In this document: positions 32,705 to 40,686 of the stretch, piece after piece
Numbering within the stretch: the stretch's first letter is position 1
How the letters are laid out: each line of letters starts with the position of its first letter
NCBI GenBank assembly: GCA_035523995.1
Contig: DATKPQ010000196.1
Span: forward strand, 1-64,000
DNA length: 64,000 nucleotides
From: JASHVB01 sp035523995
GTDB lineage: Bacteria > Pseudomonadota > Alphaproteobacteria > Acetobacterales > Acetobacteraceae
Reading direction: 5' to 3'
Program-made: the position numbers and the translations under genes
Notes under the pieces: generated by a model
What the model saw: the letters and a program-made list of their open reading frames with translations, nothing else
Databases searched by the model: none
What the model was told of the DNA's origin: nothing

Positions 32705-35068
32705 TCAGTCCTTCTGCGAAGCCTTCGCCGCCTCGATCGCCCGCCAGACGCGCTCGGGCGTGGCCGGCATCTCCACATGGGCCACACCCAGCGCCGCCAG
32801 GGCGTCGGCAATCGCATTGATCGCCACCGCGAGCGCCGGCGTCGTGCCGCCCTCCCCGCCGGATCGCACCCCGAGCGGATTGGTCGGCGCCGGCACCTCG
32901 CTCAGCAGCGTGGCGAAAGCCGGCAGCAGGTCGGCACGCGGCATCGCGTAGTCCATGAACGTGGCCGCCAGCATCTGCCCGCTGCCGGCATCGTAAGACG
33001 CATGTTCCCACAGAGCCTGACCAACGCCCTGGGCGATGCCGCCGTGAGTCTGCCCCTCGACAATGAGCGGGTTCACCGCGCGGCCGACATCGTCGATCGC
33101 GGCAAATCGCACCAGATCCACCACTCCGGTCTCGGGATCGACCTCTACCTCGCAGACCTGCGTGCCGTACGGAAAACTCGGTACGCGGATGGTCTCGTCG
33201 GCGACGGCACCAAGCTGGCCTTGCAAATCTTGCGGCAGGTCCTTCCGCACCACCGCAGCACGCGCAACTTCGAAAATGCCGACGCTGCGGTCGGTGCCGG
33301 CAACGCAGAACGTGCCGCGGTCGAATTCGATATCGGCCTCGCCCGCCTCCAGCAGATGCGCGGCGATCCTGCGGCCCTTCTCGATGATTTCGTCCGCGGC
33401 CTTGGGCACCACGATCCCGGCCATCTTCATCGATCGTCCGGAATGCGAGCCGCCGCCGCCCATGACGCGGTCGGTATCATGCGCAACGAAATCGATGCGG
33501 TCGAACGGCACGCCCAGCAACTCGGCAACGACCTGGGCGAAGCTGGTTTCGTGGCCCTGGCCGGTGGACATCGTTCCCATCACCAGTTCCACCCGATCCC
33601 CCGGCAGGAATGCAATTTCCGCACGCTCGCGCGGATTGCCGCTGGTGATCTCGATGTAGTTGGCGACGCCGATGCCGCGCCGCTTGCCGCGTTGCAGCGC
33701 TTCTGCCTTGCGCGCCGCAGACCGGGCATAATCGGCCAGCGCCAGCACCTGCTCCATGGCGTCGCGGTAGTGGCCGCTGTCATATGTCAGGCCAACGGGA
33801 TTGGCGTAGGGTTGCGCGTCCGGCGGGATCATGTTGCGGCGGCGCAATTCCACCGGATCGAAACCGCATTGCCGGGCCGCCAGATCGATCAGGCGCTCGA
33901 TGATGAAGATGGCTTCGGGACGGCCGGCGCTGCGATAGGGCGTGGTGGGCACGGTGTTGGTCAGGACGCCGCGGCCGATGATATGCGCCGCCGGAATGCG
34001 ATACACGCCGGAGAGCAGACCCATGCCCTTGCGCAGCGGGACGAACGAAACCGTGTGCGCGCCGATATTGCTGGTGTTGACGCTGCGCACCGCCAGGAAA
34101 TTGCCGTGGCGATCGAGCGCGAGTTCGGCCTCGGCGCGCAGGTCGCGCCCCTGGTAGTCGGTGAGGAATGCCTCATGGCGTTCGCAGGTCCATTTCACGG
34201 GACGGCCCACTTTTTGCGCGGCCCAGGGCAGCAGGGCGTATTCGGCAAAGAAAGAATTGCGGGTGCCGAAATTGCCGCCCATGTCCTGGCAGGCGCAACG
34301 GACTTGCTCTGGTGTTACGCCGAGAATGTCCGCGAGCTGCTGGCGCTGCGCCACGACGCCGAGGCCCGTGCCGGCGTACAGCGTATAAAGCCCCGACGTG
34401 GCATCGTAAGTGCCGGTCGCGGTGCGCGTTTCCATCGGCACGCCGGTCACCCGCTGCACATGGGTGCTGAGGCGGACGATATGGTCCGCGCGCTGGAACG
34501 CTGCGTCGGTCGCGACTTTGTCACCCGCTTCGAGTTCAACGCACCGATTGCCGGGCGCCTGGTGCCAGAGCACCGGCGCATCCGGCTGGATCGCAGCGGC
34601 GGAGTCCGTGACGGCCGGAAGCGGTTCCCACTCAATTGCGATAAGCTCCGCGGCGTCCTTCGCACCGGCGATGCTGTCGGCAACGACGCAGGCCACGGCC
34701 TCTCCGACGAAGCGCACCTTGTCGACAGGCATCGGATAGTGCGGGGTCTCGACCGGCGGCATGCACAGCCGCACCGGCACGTCGGGTGGCGGAAAAGCGC
34801 AGGGGCCGTGCGGGATCGGCTTGAGGCCGTCGGCGATGTAGTCAGCACTGGTCAGCACCGCGAGCACGCCGGGCGCGGACACGGCGTGCGTCTTGTCGAT
34901 GCTCACGATGCGCGCATGCGCGTGCGGGGAGCGCACCAGCACGGCATGGGCGAGGTTCGGGAGCATCAGGTCGTCGCCGTAGCTGCCGCGACCCCGCAGC
35001 AGGCGGAGATCCTCCTTGCGCCGCACCGGCTGGCCGATGCCGTCGGGGATTCCGCCTGATCTGTCCAT
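32705..35068 (-). CDS. Molybdenum hydroxylase large subunit (CoxL/XDH family)
   Basis: 787 residues, molybdopterin-binding subunit of the xanthine dehydrogenase/aerobic CO dehydrogenase family. N-terminal DGIGQPVRRKEDLRLLRGRGSY; GGNFGTRNSFFAEYALL, VPTTPYRSAGRPEAIFI (active-site loop, without the AYxCSFR of true CO dehydrogenase, so form II), GMGSTGQGHETSFAQ-like TMSTGQGHETSFAQ, GGGSHSGRSMKMAG, and a C-terminal GEGGTTPALAVAINAI. It would oxidise an unknown aldehyde or heterocycle with water. ATG at 35068 is preceded by GGGAAGG. No FeS (CoxS) or FAD (CoxM) subunit is adjacent, unusual for the family. Confidence 0.9.
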   Translation of the reverse strand: MDRSGGIPDGIGQPVRRKEDLRLLRGRGSYGDDLMLPNLAHAVLVRSPHAHARIVSIDKTHAVSAPGVLAVLTSADYIADGLKPIPHGPCAFPPPDVPVRLCMPPVETPHYPMPVDKVRFVGEAVACVVADSIAGAKDAAELIAIEWEPLPAVTDSAAAIQPDAPVLWHQAPGNRCVELEAGDKVATDAAFQRADHIVRLSTHVQRVTGVPMETRTATGTYDATSGLYTLYAGTGLGVVAQRQQLADILGVTPEQVRCACQDMGGNFGTRNSFFAEYALLPWAAQKVGRPVKWTCERHEAFLTDYQGRDLRAEAELALDRHGNFLAVRSVNTSNIGAHTVSFVPLRKGMGLLSGVYRIPAAHIIGRGVLTNTVPTTPYRSAGRPEAIFIIERLIDLAARQCGFDPVELRRRNMIPPDAQPYANPVGLTYDSGHYRDAMEQVLALADYARSAARKAEALQRGKRRGIGVANYIEITSGNPRERAEIAFLPGDRVELVMGTMSTGQGHETSFAQVVAELLGVPFDRIDFVAHDTDRVMGGGGSHSGRSMKMAGIVVPKAADEIIEKGRRIAAHLLEAGEADIEFDRGTFCVAGTDRSVGIFEVARAAVVRKDLPQDLQGQLGAVADETIRVPSFPYGTQVCEVEVDPETGVVDLVRFAAIDDVGRAVNPLIVEGQTHGGIAQGVGQALWEHASYDAGSGQMLAATFMDYAMPRADLLPAFATLLSEVPAPTNPLGVRSGGEGGTTPALAVAINAIADALAALGVAHVEMPATPERVWRAIEAAKASQKD

Positions 35069-35155
35069 GATGCGTTGCCTTCCCATGCCTGCCACTGCTG
35101 ACCGCGGGATCGAGCCGTGCGGCGCGCGCCTGGCCGATGGCTATTTCACCGGTGG

Positions 35156-35656
35156 CTATTTCAAGCGGTCTGCGATCTTGTCCAACCCGGCTTGCGCGCA
35201 GGCCGCATCCAGGTTCGCACCCGGCGCGCCGGCGGCACCGATCGCGCCGATCACCTCGTCGCCGTGCTTGATCGCCACGCCACCGCCAAACAGGATCAAA
35301 TGCGGGATCTGCGTGAACAGGGAGGCGAAGCCAGGCGCAGTCTTCGCGCGCTCCACCAAGGTGAGCGTGTCGATCTTGAACGTCGCGGCGGTGTAGGCCT
35401 TGTCGCGTGCGCTTTCGAGCGTATGGGCGCCGGCGCGGTCGCCCCGAAGCGCGGCCTGCGTCACACCATCGGCATCCACCAGCACGGCGGTCTCGGCGTA
35501 GCCCTGCGCGGCACAATGGGCGACGGCGGCCGTGACCGCTTCGGCCGCGAGCGCGGCGGGAATGCGATGCGTCTCGATCAGGCCTTGCGCCTGCGCTGCC
35601 ACTGGGAACGCCGCGAGAATGCCCGGAAGCCAGAAGCGGCGGAGCAGACGGGACAT
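35156..35656 (-). CDS. GlcG/HbpS-domain exported protein
   Basis: 166 residues: signal peptide ending VAAQA (residue 23), then the GlcG/HbpS-type fold (AALAAEAVTAAVAHCAAQGY, VLVDADGVTQAALRGDRAGAHT, SARDKAYTAATFK, LILFGGGVAIKHGDEVIGAIGAAGAPGANLDAACAQAGL). The pattern of TLES-x-x-K-A and GG-x-P-I is conserved. HbpS binds heme in Streptomyces and GlcG accompanies glycolate genes; the role here is unknown. It lies 87 bases upstream of the molybdenum hydroxylase start on the same strand, so they may act together. Confidence 0.85.
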   Translation of the reverse strand: MSRLLRRFWLPGILAAFPVAAQAQGLIETHRIPAALAAEAVTAAVAHCAAQGYAETAVLVDADGVTQAALRGDRAGAHTLESARDKAYTAATFKIDTLTLVERAKTAPGFASLFTQIPHLILFGGGVAIKHGDEVIGAIGAAGAPGANLDAACAQAGLDKIADRLK

Positions 35657-35804
35657 GTGAATTCCTTCGATCGACCGCCGGCGATGCTAACAACCGGGGC
35701 GAATGGCGAGAAGCCGGGCTTGCCGATCCGGGCACAACCATCGGAGATTTACGGCAGGCGAGGCCACGCCAGGTCGCCACAAAAAATTGCTCTGGAGGAA
35801 ACCA

Positions 35805-37406
35805 ATGGAAAGCCAGACCTTCGATTACATCGTGGTGGGCGCAGGCTCGGCAGGGTCGGTCCTGGCCAATCGCCTCAGCGCCGATCCGAAGCACAAAGTG
35901 CTGGTGCTGGAAGCCGGCCGCGAGAGCCATCCCTGGTCGCGCATTCCCGTCGGCTTCGCGCGCCTGATCAACAACCCCGCCGCCAACTGGCTGTATTCGT
36001 CGGAGCCCGACGAAGGCACCGGCAACCGCCGCATCCCGATCCCGCGCGGCAAATTGCTGGGCGGGTCGTCCTCCATCAACGGCATGGTGTTCGTGCGCGG
36101 CCAGTCGCAGGACTATGACCAGTGGGCGCAACTCGGCAATCGCGGCTGGAGCTATCGCGAGGTTCTGCCGATCTTCAAGGACATGGAAAGCTACCAGGGC
36201 ACCGGCGACGAGGAATACCGCGGCCGCACCGGCCCGCTGAAGGTCACGGAAAACCACGAGACCGGGCCGCTGTACGATGCGCTGGTCAAGGCCGCCGGCG
36301 AGGTCGGTATCCCCTACACGCGCGACTATAACGGCGAGCGCCAGGATGGCATTGGCATGACCCAGTCCACCATCCGCAACGGCCGCCGCCAGAGTACCGC
36401 GGTCTGCTATCTCGATCCCGCGCGCAGCCGGCCGAACCTGACGATCCAGCCCAACGCACTGACCGAATGCCTGCTGCTGGAGGGCAAGCGCTGTGTCGGT
36501 GTGCGCTATGCGGTGGATGGCCAGGTGCGCGAGGCGCGCGCCGGGCGCGAGGTGATCGTCAGCACCGGTTCCATCAACTCGCCGCAGCTTCTGGAACTAT
36601 CAGGCATCGGCCAGCCAGAGCACTTGCAAAGCCTGGGCATCGAAGTGCACCACGCGCTGAAGGGCGTGGGCGAGAATTTGCGTGACCACTACTCGCCGCG
36701 GATGAAGTGGCTGGTGCCGGAGTCGCTGAACATGACCTACAACGCCAAGTGCCGCGGGTTGGGAATGGTGTGGCAGGCGCTCCGTTACGCGTTGAGCCAC
36801 AAGGGATTGCTCGGGCTGCCGGCATCGCCGATCCGCGCCTATATCCGCACGCGCGCCGGGCTGGATGCGCCGGATGCAGCGATCTCCTGGATTCCGTTTC
36901 TGGCGGATTCGAATTTCCGGCTGGCGAAGCAATCCGGCGTCACCGCAATTATGAACATCCTGCGGTCCGAGAGCACGGGCAGCATCCATATCGCCTCGGC
37001 CTCGCCGCGCCAGCCGCCGGCAGTGCGCTTCAATTTCATGAGCGCGCAGTTGGACCGGGACGTGACACTTGCCGCGATGCGCATCACGCGAAAGATCATG
37101 ACCGCGCCGGCGATGCGCCAGGTCGCGACCGACGAGATCGCGCCCGGAACCGGCCTGCAATCCGATGACGAACTGCTGGATTGGGTGAAGAAGAATGCCG
37201 AAACGACCTATCATCCGGTCGGCACGTGCAAAATGGGGTCGGACCCGATGGCGGTGGTGGACGACCATTTGCGGGTGCATGGCATGGCGGGGCTGCGCGT
37301 GGCGGATGCCTCGATCATGCCGACGCTGACTTCGGGCAACACGAATGCGCCGACGATCATGATCGGGGAGAAGGCGGCACGGATGATCCTGGCGGAGGCG
37401 GGGTGA
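35805..37406 (+). CDS. GMC-family FAD oxidoreductase (choline dehydrogenase-like)
   Basis: 533 residues. FAD-binding YIVVGAGSAGSVLANRLS (residues about 8-25), E at the end of strand 2 (VLVLEAGR), GGSSSINGMVFVRGQ (GMC signature 1, about 85-99), GSINSPQLLELSGIG (signature 2), and active-site H in YHPVGTCKMG with N in TSGNTNAPTIMIGEKAA. It oxidises an alcohol such as choline or a glycoside-derived alcohol; BetA-like in length but without certainty. ATG at 35805 has CTGGAGGAAAC. Divergent to the GlcG-domain gene. Confidence 0.92.
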   Translation: MESQTFDYIVVGAGSAGSVLANRLSADPKHKVLVLEAGRESHPWSRIPVGFARLINNPAANWLYSSEPDEGTGNRRIPIPRGKLLGGSSSINGMVFVRGQSQDYDQWAQLGNRGWSYREVLPIFKDMESYQGTGDEEYRGRTGPLKVTENHETGPLYDALVKAAGEVGIPYTRDYNGERQDGIGMTQSTIRNGRRQSTAVCYLDPARSRPNLTIQPNALTECLLLEGKRCVGVRYAVDGQVREARAGREVIVSTGSINSPQLLELSGIGQPEHLQSLGIEVHHALKGVGENLRDHYSPRMKWLVPESLNMTYNAKCRGLGMVWQALRYALSHKGLLGLPASPIRAYIRTRAGLDAPDAAISWIPFLADSNFRLAKQSGVTAIMNILRSESTGSIHIASASPRQPPAVRFNFMSAQLDRDVTLAAMRITRKIMTAPAMRQVATDEIAPGTGLQSDDELLDWVKKNAETTYHPVGTCKMGSDPMAVVDDHLRVHGMAGLRVADASIMPTLTSGNTNAPTIMIGEKAARMILAEAG

Positions 37407-37650
37407 CGATGGACGATGCCCGTTGCTGTGTTGTCAAGTGCGGAAGAACCGGGCCAGGTGGTGCATATCAGAGCTTCGGGGGGCGGGTGAGATAACAAGC
37501 ACCTGCAAGCACCACCGCGACGGTAGCCGCCGCATCCTTGTGACAGGGTTGGCCTGGATTCTGGCGGCAAATCCTTGCCAAACCATTGACGGTGCCGATA
37601 TCCCGCAGAGCGCCCGCCGGCGCGGCAAGAAACCATGAAGGGACGCTGCC

Positions 37651-38199
37651 ATGTTCCCCAGCCCGACCCGCGTGTTCCTGACCAAAGGCATCGGCACGCA
37701 TCGCCACGCCCTGACGGCATTCGAATTTGCACTGCGTGACGCCGACATCGAGCAACAGAATTTGGTGTATGTATCGTCGATCCTGCCGCCACGCTGCGAG
37801 CTGATCTCGCGCGAAACCGGGATAGAGCACTTGAAACCTGGCGATATCACGTTCTGTGTGATGGCGCGTGCGGAAACGAATGAATTCGGCCGCCATGTCT
37901 ACGCCAGCATCGGCCTGGCCCGTCCGGCCGATCCCGCGATGTACGGCTACATTTCCGAACTGCACGGCTACGGCAAGACCGTCGAGTCAAGCGGCGAGCA
38001 AGCCGAGGATCTCGCCGCGACGATGCTGGCATCGACGCTGGGGCTGGAATTTGATCCGGACGCCGCCTGGAACGAACGCAAGCAGATCTACGAACATAGC
38101 AACCTGATCATCGACAGCACGTCGATCACGGCTGCAACCGAATGCGGCGTGGCGAACCACTGGACCTGCGCCGTCGCCGCAGCGGTGTTCCTTTTCTGA
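37651..38199 (+). CDS. pdaD: Pyruvoyl-dependent arginine decarboxylase
   Basis: 182 residues, the family length for the proenzyme. The self-cleavage site is in VYVSSILPPRCE with S42-S43, giving an N-terminal pyruvoyl on the larger chain. Flanks FLTKGIGTHRHALTAFEFAL and PGDITFCVMARAETNE match the family, as does the C-terminal AATECGVANHWTCAVAAAVF. It converts arginine to agmatine for polyamine synthesis. This pyruvoyl family is best known from archaea, chlamydiae and a few others, and is less usual in proteobacteria. GAAGGGACGCTGCC precedes the ATG. It stands alone, without agmatinase or spermidine genes in the window. Confidence 0.9.
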   Translation: MFPSPTRVFLTKGIGTHRHALTAFEFALRDADIEQQNLVYVSSILPPRCELISRETGIEHLKPGDITFCVMARAETNEFGRHVYASIGLARPADPAMYGYISELHGYGKTVESSGEQAEDLAATMLASTLGLEFDPDAAWNERKQIYEHSNLIIDSTSITAATECGVANHWTCAVAAAVFLF

Positions 38200-38206
38200 T
38201 CAGCAT

Positions 38207-38315
38207 GTCATTGCGAGGAGCGTAGCGACGAAGCAAGTTCGAACGGGTGGGTGCACGAACAATCCGGACGCCTTCCCGAACGGGATTGCTTCGTCGCTTC
38301 GCTCCTCGCAATGAC
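38207..38315. repeat. REP-like inverted repeat (GTCATTGCGAGG family), copy 3
   Basis: Arms GTCATTGCGAGGAGCG... (38207-38236) and ...CTTCGCTCCTCGCAATGAC (38284-38315) are near-perfect inverted copies; the middle 45 bases differ from the other copies. It fills the gap between the arginine decarboxylase stop and the SDR gene. Confidence 0.9.
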
Positions 38316-38386
38316 ATGCGGTGGCTATTGACCGCTTCCGCACCCCTGGCTGACTCTCGTCGCGTTAATAACAGGGGGAAACGCGC

Positions 38387-39145
38387 ATGCCACGCCTGGA
38401 GAACAAAATCGCCCTCATCACCGGCGCCGGCACCGGCATTGGCCGTGCCACCGCACGGGCAATGGCGGCGGAAGGCGCCCGCATCGTGGTGGCCGAACTG
38501 AACGCCGCGTCGGGCGAACAAACGGCGCACATCATTGCGCAAGCCGGCGGCAACTGCATCGCCGTCGCCACCGACGTGACGCAGGAGGACAGCGTCAGGG
38601 CCGCGATCGAAACCGCCGTGCGCCACTATGGCGGCCTACATGTCCTGCACAACAATGCCGGCGGCTCGACCCCAGTGGACAACACCGTCGTCGATGTCCC
38701 GCTGGAAGAATTCTGGCGCACCATCCGTCTCGATCTGTTCGGTACCTTCCTCGGCTGCCGCTTCGGAATTCCCGCGATCATTGCGGCCGGCGGCGGTGCC
38801 GTGATCAACATGGCATCGAACGTCGCGCTGATGGGAATCGGCGGCATGGATTGCTACACCGCCGCCAAGGGCGGCATCGCCGCGATCACCCGCTCCATGG
38901 CCGTCGAATTCGCGCCGCAAAAGGTGCGCGTGAACGCGATCGCCCCGGCCGCGACAATGACCGCGCGCGTGCGCGCCCGGCTCGACTCCGGCAAATCCAG
39001 CGTCATGAAGATCGCCGCAGGCCAGCTTCTCGGACTGATCGAGCCCGAGGACATCGCCGATATGGCCGTGTTCCTGGCCTCCGAGGAAGCGCGCATGATC
39101 ACCGGACACGTCTACCCGGTGGACAGCGGCATCACCATCTCCTGA
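38387..39145 (+). CDS. SDR-family short-chain dehydrogenase
   Basis: 252 residues, classical SDR. NAD(P) motif TGAGTGIG (12-19), NNAG (89-92), catalytic S144 (NMASN), Y157 and K161 (YTAAK). D at the end of strand 2 is replaced by E37 (VVAEL), which favours NAD. The C-terminal DSGITIS is as in 3-oxoacyl-ACP reductase-like enzymes; FLASEEARMITGHVYPVD is also typical. Substrate unknown. A GGGGGAAACGC site lies ahead of the ATG. The GAF gene follows 17 bases after its stop. Confidence 0.9.
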   Translation: MPRLENKIALITGAGTGIGRATARAMAAEGARIVVAELNAASGEQTAHIIAQAGGNCIAVATDVTQEDSVRAAIETAVRHYGGLHVLHNNAGGSTPVDNTVVDVPLEEFWRTIRLDLFGTFLGCRFGIPAIIAAGGGAVINMASNVALMGIGGMDCYTAAKGGIAAITRSMAVEFAPQKVRVNAIAPAATMTARVRARLDSGKSSVMKIAAGQLLGLIEPEDIADMAVFLASEEARMITGHVYPVDSGITIS

Positions 39146-39162
39146 TTCGCGAAAGACACCGA

Positions 39163-39636
39163 ATGTTCGAATCCATCGTCGCCGCGCACGCCGATCCGGA
39201 TCAGCCCAGCGCCACCTTCCGCGCCATCGACGCCGCCCTGGCTCAATTTCCCGGCCACATCCTGTTCACCGTGCTGGTGCACCACCCGGCGCTGAAACAA
39301 TCCGAGCGGTTCTACACCAATCAGCCTCAGGCCTATCCGCTCGGCGGCCGCAAGCCGGTGACGGATTCACCCTGGATGCAGCGAGTCATCCATGGCGGCG
39401 AACCGTATATCGGCCGCACGCAACAGGACATCGCCGCGCACTTCTTCGACCACGAACTGATCCATTCGCTCGGCTGCGACAGCATCCTGAACATGCCTGT
39501 GCGCTGGCGTGGCGAAACGATGGGCACGCTGAACCTGTGCCACTGCGCCGACCACTATGACGAAGCGCATTTGCCGCATGTAAGGCTGATCGCGCAGGTT
39601 GCATTGCCGGCTCTGCTGCTGATCAACCGGAGTTGA
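39163..39636 (+). CDS. GAF domain protein
   Basis: 157 residues forming one GAF domain: ATFRAIDAALAQFPGHILFTVLV, RFYTNQPQAYPLGGRKPV, LGCDSILNMPVRWRGETMGTLNL and AHLPHVRLIAQVALPALL. The FT and G-x-LN patterns are those of small-molecule-binding GAF domains. No catalytic domain is attached. It follows the SDR gene with a 17-base gap on the same strand and so may sense that enzyme's substrate; this is inferred. Confidence 0.78.
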   Translation: MFESIVAAHADPDQPSATFRAIDAALAQFPGHILFTVLVHHPALKQSERFYTNQPQAYPLGGRKPVTDSPWMQRVIHGGEPYIGRTQQDIAAHFFDHELIHSLGCDSILNMPVRWRGETMGTLNLCHCADHYDEAHLPHVRLIAQVALPALLLINRS

Positions 39637-39754
39637 GGAACCGGCTCTGCACCTTCCTCTCCCCTGATGCCTTGGCAGCCCTGACGTACGCGTTTTGATG
39701 CACAAATCAGGCTATGGCGCCATGCGTTGGGCACGGTTCGATCCCTGTCGCACG

Positions 39755-39895
39755 CTTGCGCGTCGCCCTGACGACGCGTTGCAGGCACGGAAACTCGGCT
39801 GCACACCCTTGACGGCAAACATTGCGGATTTTGATATTCCGCACCGGTTGGCAGCGGTGGGACGGATGCGCTTCCAACGGCCGGTTCAGGCCTGA
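39755..39895 (+). pseudogene. C-terminal remnant of a PIN-domain (VapC-like) gene
   Basis: Reads RRPDDALQARKLGCTPLTAN then IADFDIPHRLAAVGRMRFQRP, the end of a PIN ribonuclease toxin (D-x-LIAA-x-A-x-x-G-x-xLLTxNxxDF). The catalytic N-terminal half is missing and no antitoxin is beside it. The rest of the 340-base gap before the TetR gene holds only this remnant and the promoter. Confidence 0.5.
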
Positions 39896-39941
39896 GTTCC
39901 TCCCCGCCGCACACGAATCCGTGAAAAATCATATCGGTCGA

Positions 39942-39968
39942 TTGACATAAACGATCGATCGATATAAT
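39942..39968 (+). promoter_or_regulatory. Promoter of the TetR/efflux operon with palindromic operator
   Basis: TTGACA at 39942-39947 and TATAAT at 39963-39968 with a 15-base spacer. The spacer holds overlapping CGATCGATCGAT, with GGTCGATTGACAT as the looser left half, a probable autoregulatory operator for the TetR protein. The ATG is only 10 bases downstream of the -10, so the transcript would have at most a few leader bases. Confidence 0.7.
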
Positions 39969-39978
39969 ACCTGGCGGC

Positions 39979-40686
39979 ATGGCCCCTTCCCCGGACCCGG
40001 CGGCTCTCCGCCTGCGCCCGCCCGTGCAGCAGCGCGGCGAGGATACGCGCCTGCGCATCCTGCAAGCCGCGCTCGAGGTCTTCGCCGCAGAGGGGTATGA
40101 AGGTGCCAGCACCCGCACGCTGGCACAGCGTGCCGGCGTGAATCTCCCTGCCTTGCAATACTATTTCGGCAGCAAAGAAGGCCTCTACCGCGCCGTCATC
40201 GACATGCTTGGCGAAACCCTGGAATGCCACATCGCACCGGTAACGGAACAAGTCCGCGCCGGCCTCGCCAACGGCCCAATCCCCCGGCGCCAGGCCCTCG
40301 ATCTGCTTTGCCGTATGCTGGATGCCTTCGTCGCCCTGGTCACCGACCAGACCAGCCCCGACTGGGAAGCCCGCGCCTCGTTCTTCGGCCGCGCCGAGAT
40401 CGAATCGCAGGCTGCACTCGACACGCTGCACCAGCGTGTCATGCGGCAGATCATCGAGCCCTGCGCGCTGCTGGTCGGCCAGCTCACCGGCGAACCACCG
40501 GACACCGAGCAAACGCTGCTGCGCACCGTCGCACTCATCGGACAGGTGACCGTGTTTTGCTCCGGCAAGGCGCACCGCGCGATGGGCTGGCGGGAACTCG
40601 ACGGGCACCGCGTCGAAGCCATCCAAGCCGTGGTGCGCGAGCACACCAGGGCCATCTTCCGTACCGTCAAAGGCGCTGCATCATGA
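39979..40686 (+). CDS. TetR-family regulator with CecR/DUF1956 C-terminal domain
   Basis: 235 residues. Helix-turn-helix in residues 22-68 (RLRILQAALEVFAAEGYEGAS, TLAQRAGVNLPALQYYFGSKE, LYRAVI). The ligand domain with LVTDQTSPDWEARASFFGRAEIESQ fits CecR (YbiH), which controls efflux operons. It probably represses itself and the RND operon below from the operator at 39942-39968. The stop overlaps the start of the outer-membrane gene (ATGA). Likely translated from a leaderless mRNA. Confidence 0.88.
   Translation: MAPSPDPAALRLRPPVQQRGEDTRLRILQAALEVFAAEGYEGASTRTLAQRAGVNLPALQYYFGSKEGLYRAVIDMLGETLECHIAPVTEQVRAGLANGPIPRRQALDLLCRMLDAFVALVTDQTSPDWEARASFFGRAEIESQAALDTLHQRVMRQIIEPCALLVGQLTGEPPDTEQTLLRTVALIGQVTVFCSGKAHRAMGWRELDGHRVEAIQAVVREHTRAIFRTVKGAAS

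Noticed and set aside
31256..35059. 1267-codon open frame opposite ispDF and the molybdenum hydroxylase gene
   Set aside because: Antisense to two clear genes; composition is Arg/His/Gly-rich with no family motif, a common by-product of GC-rich codon use.
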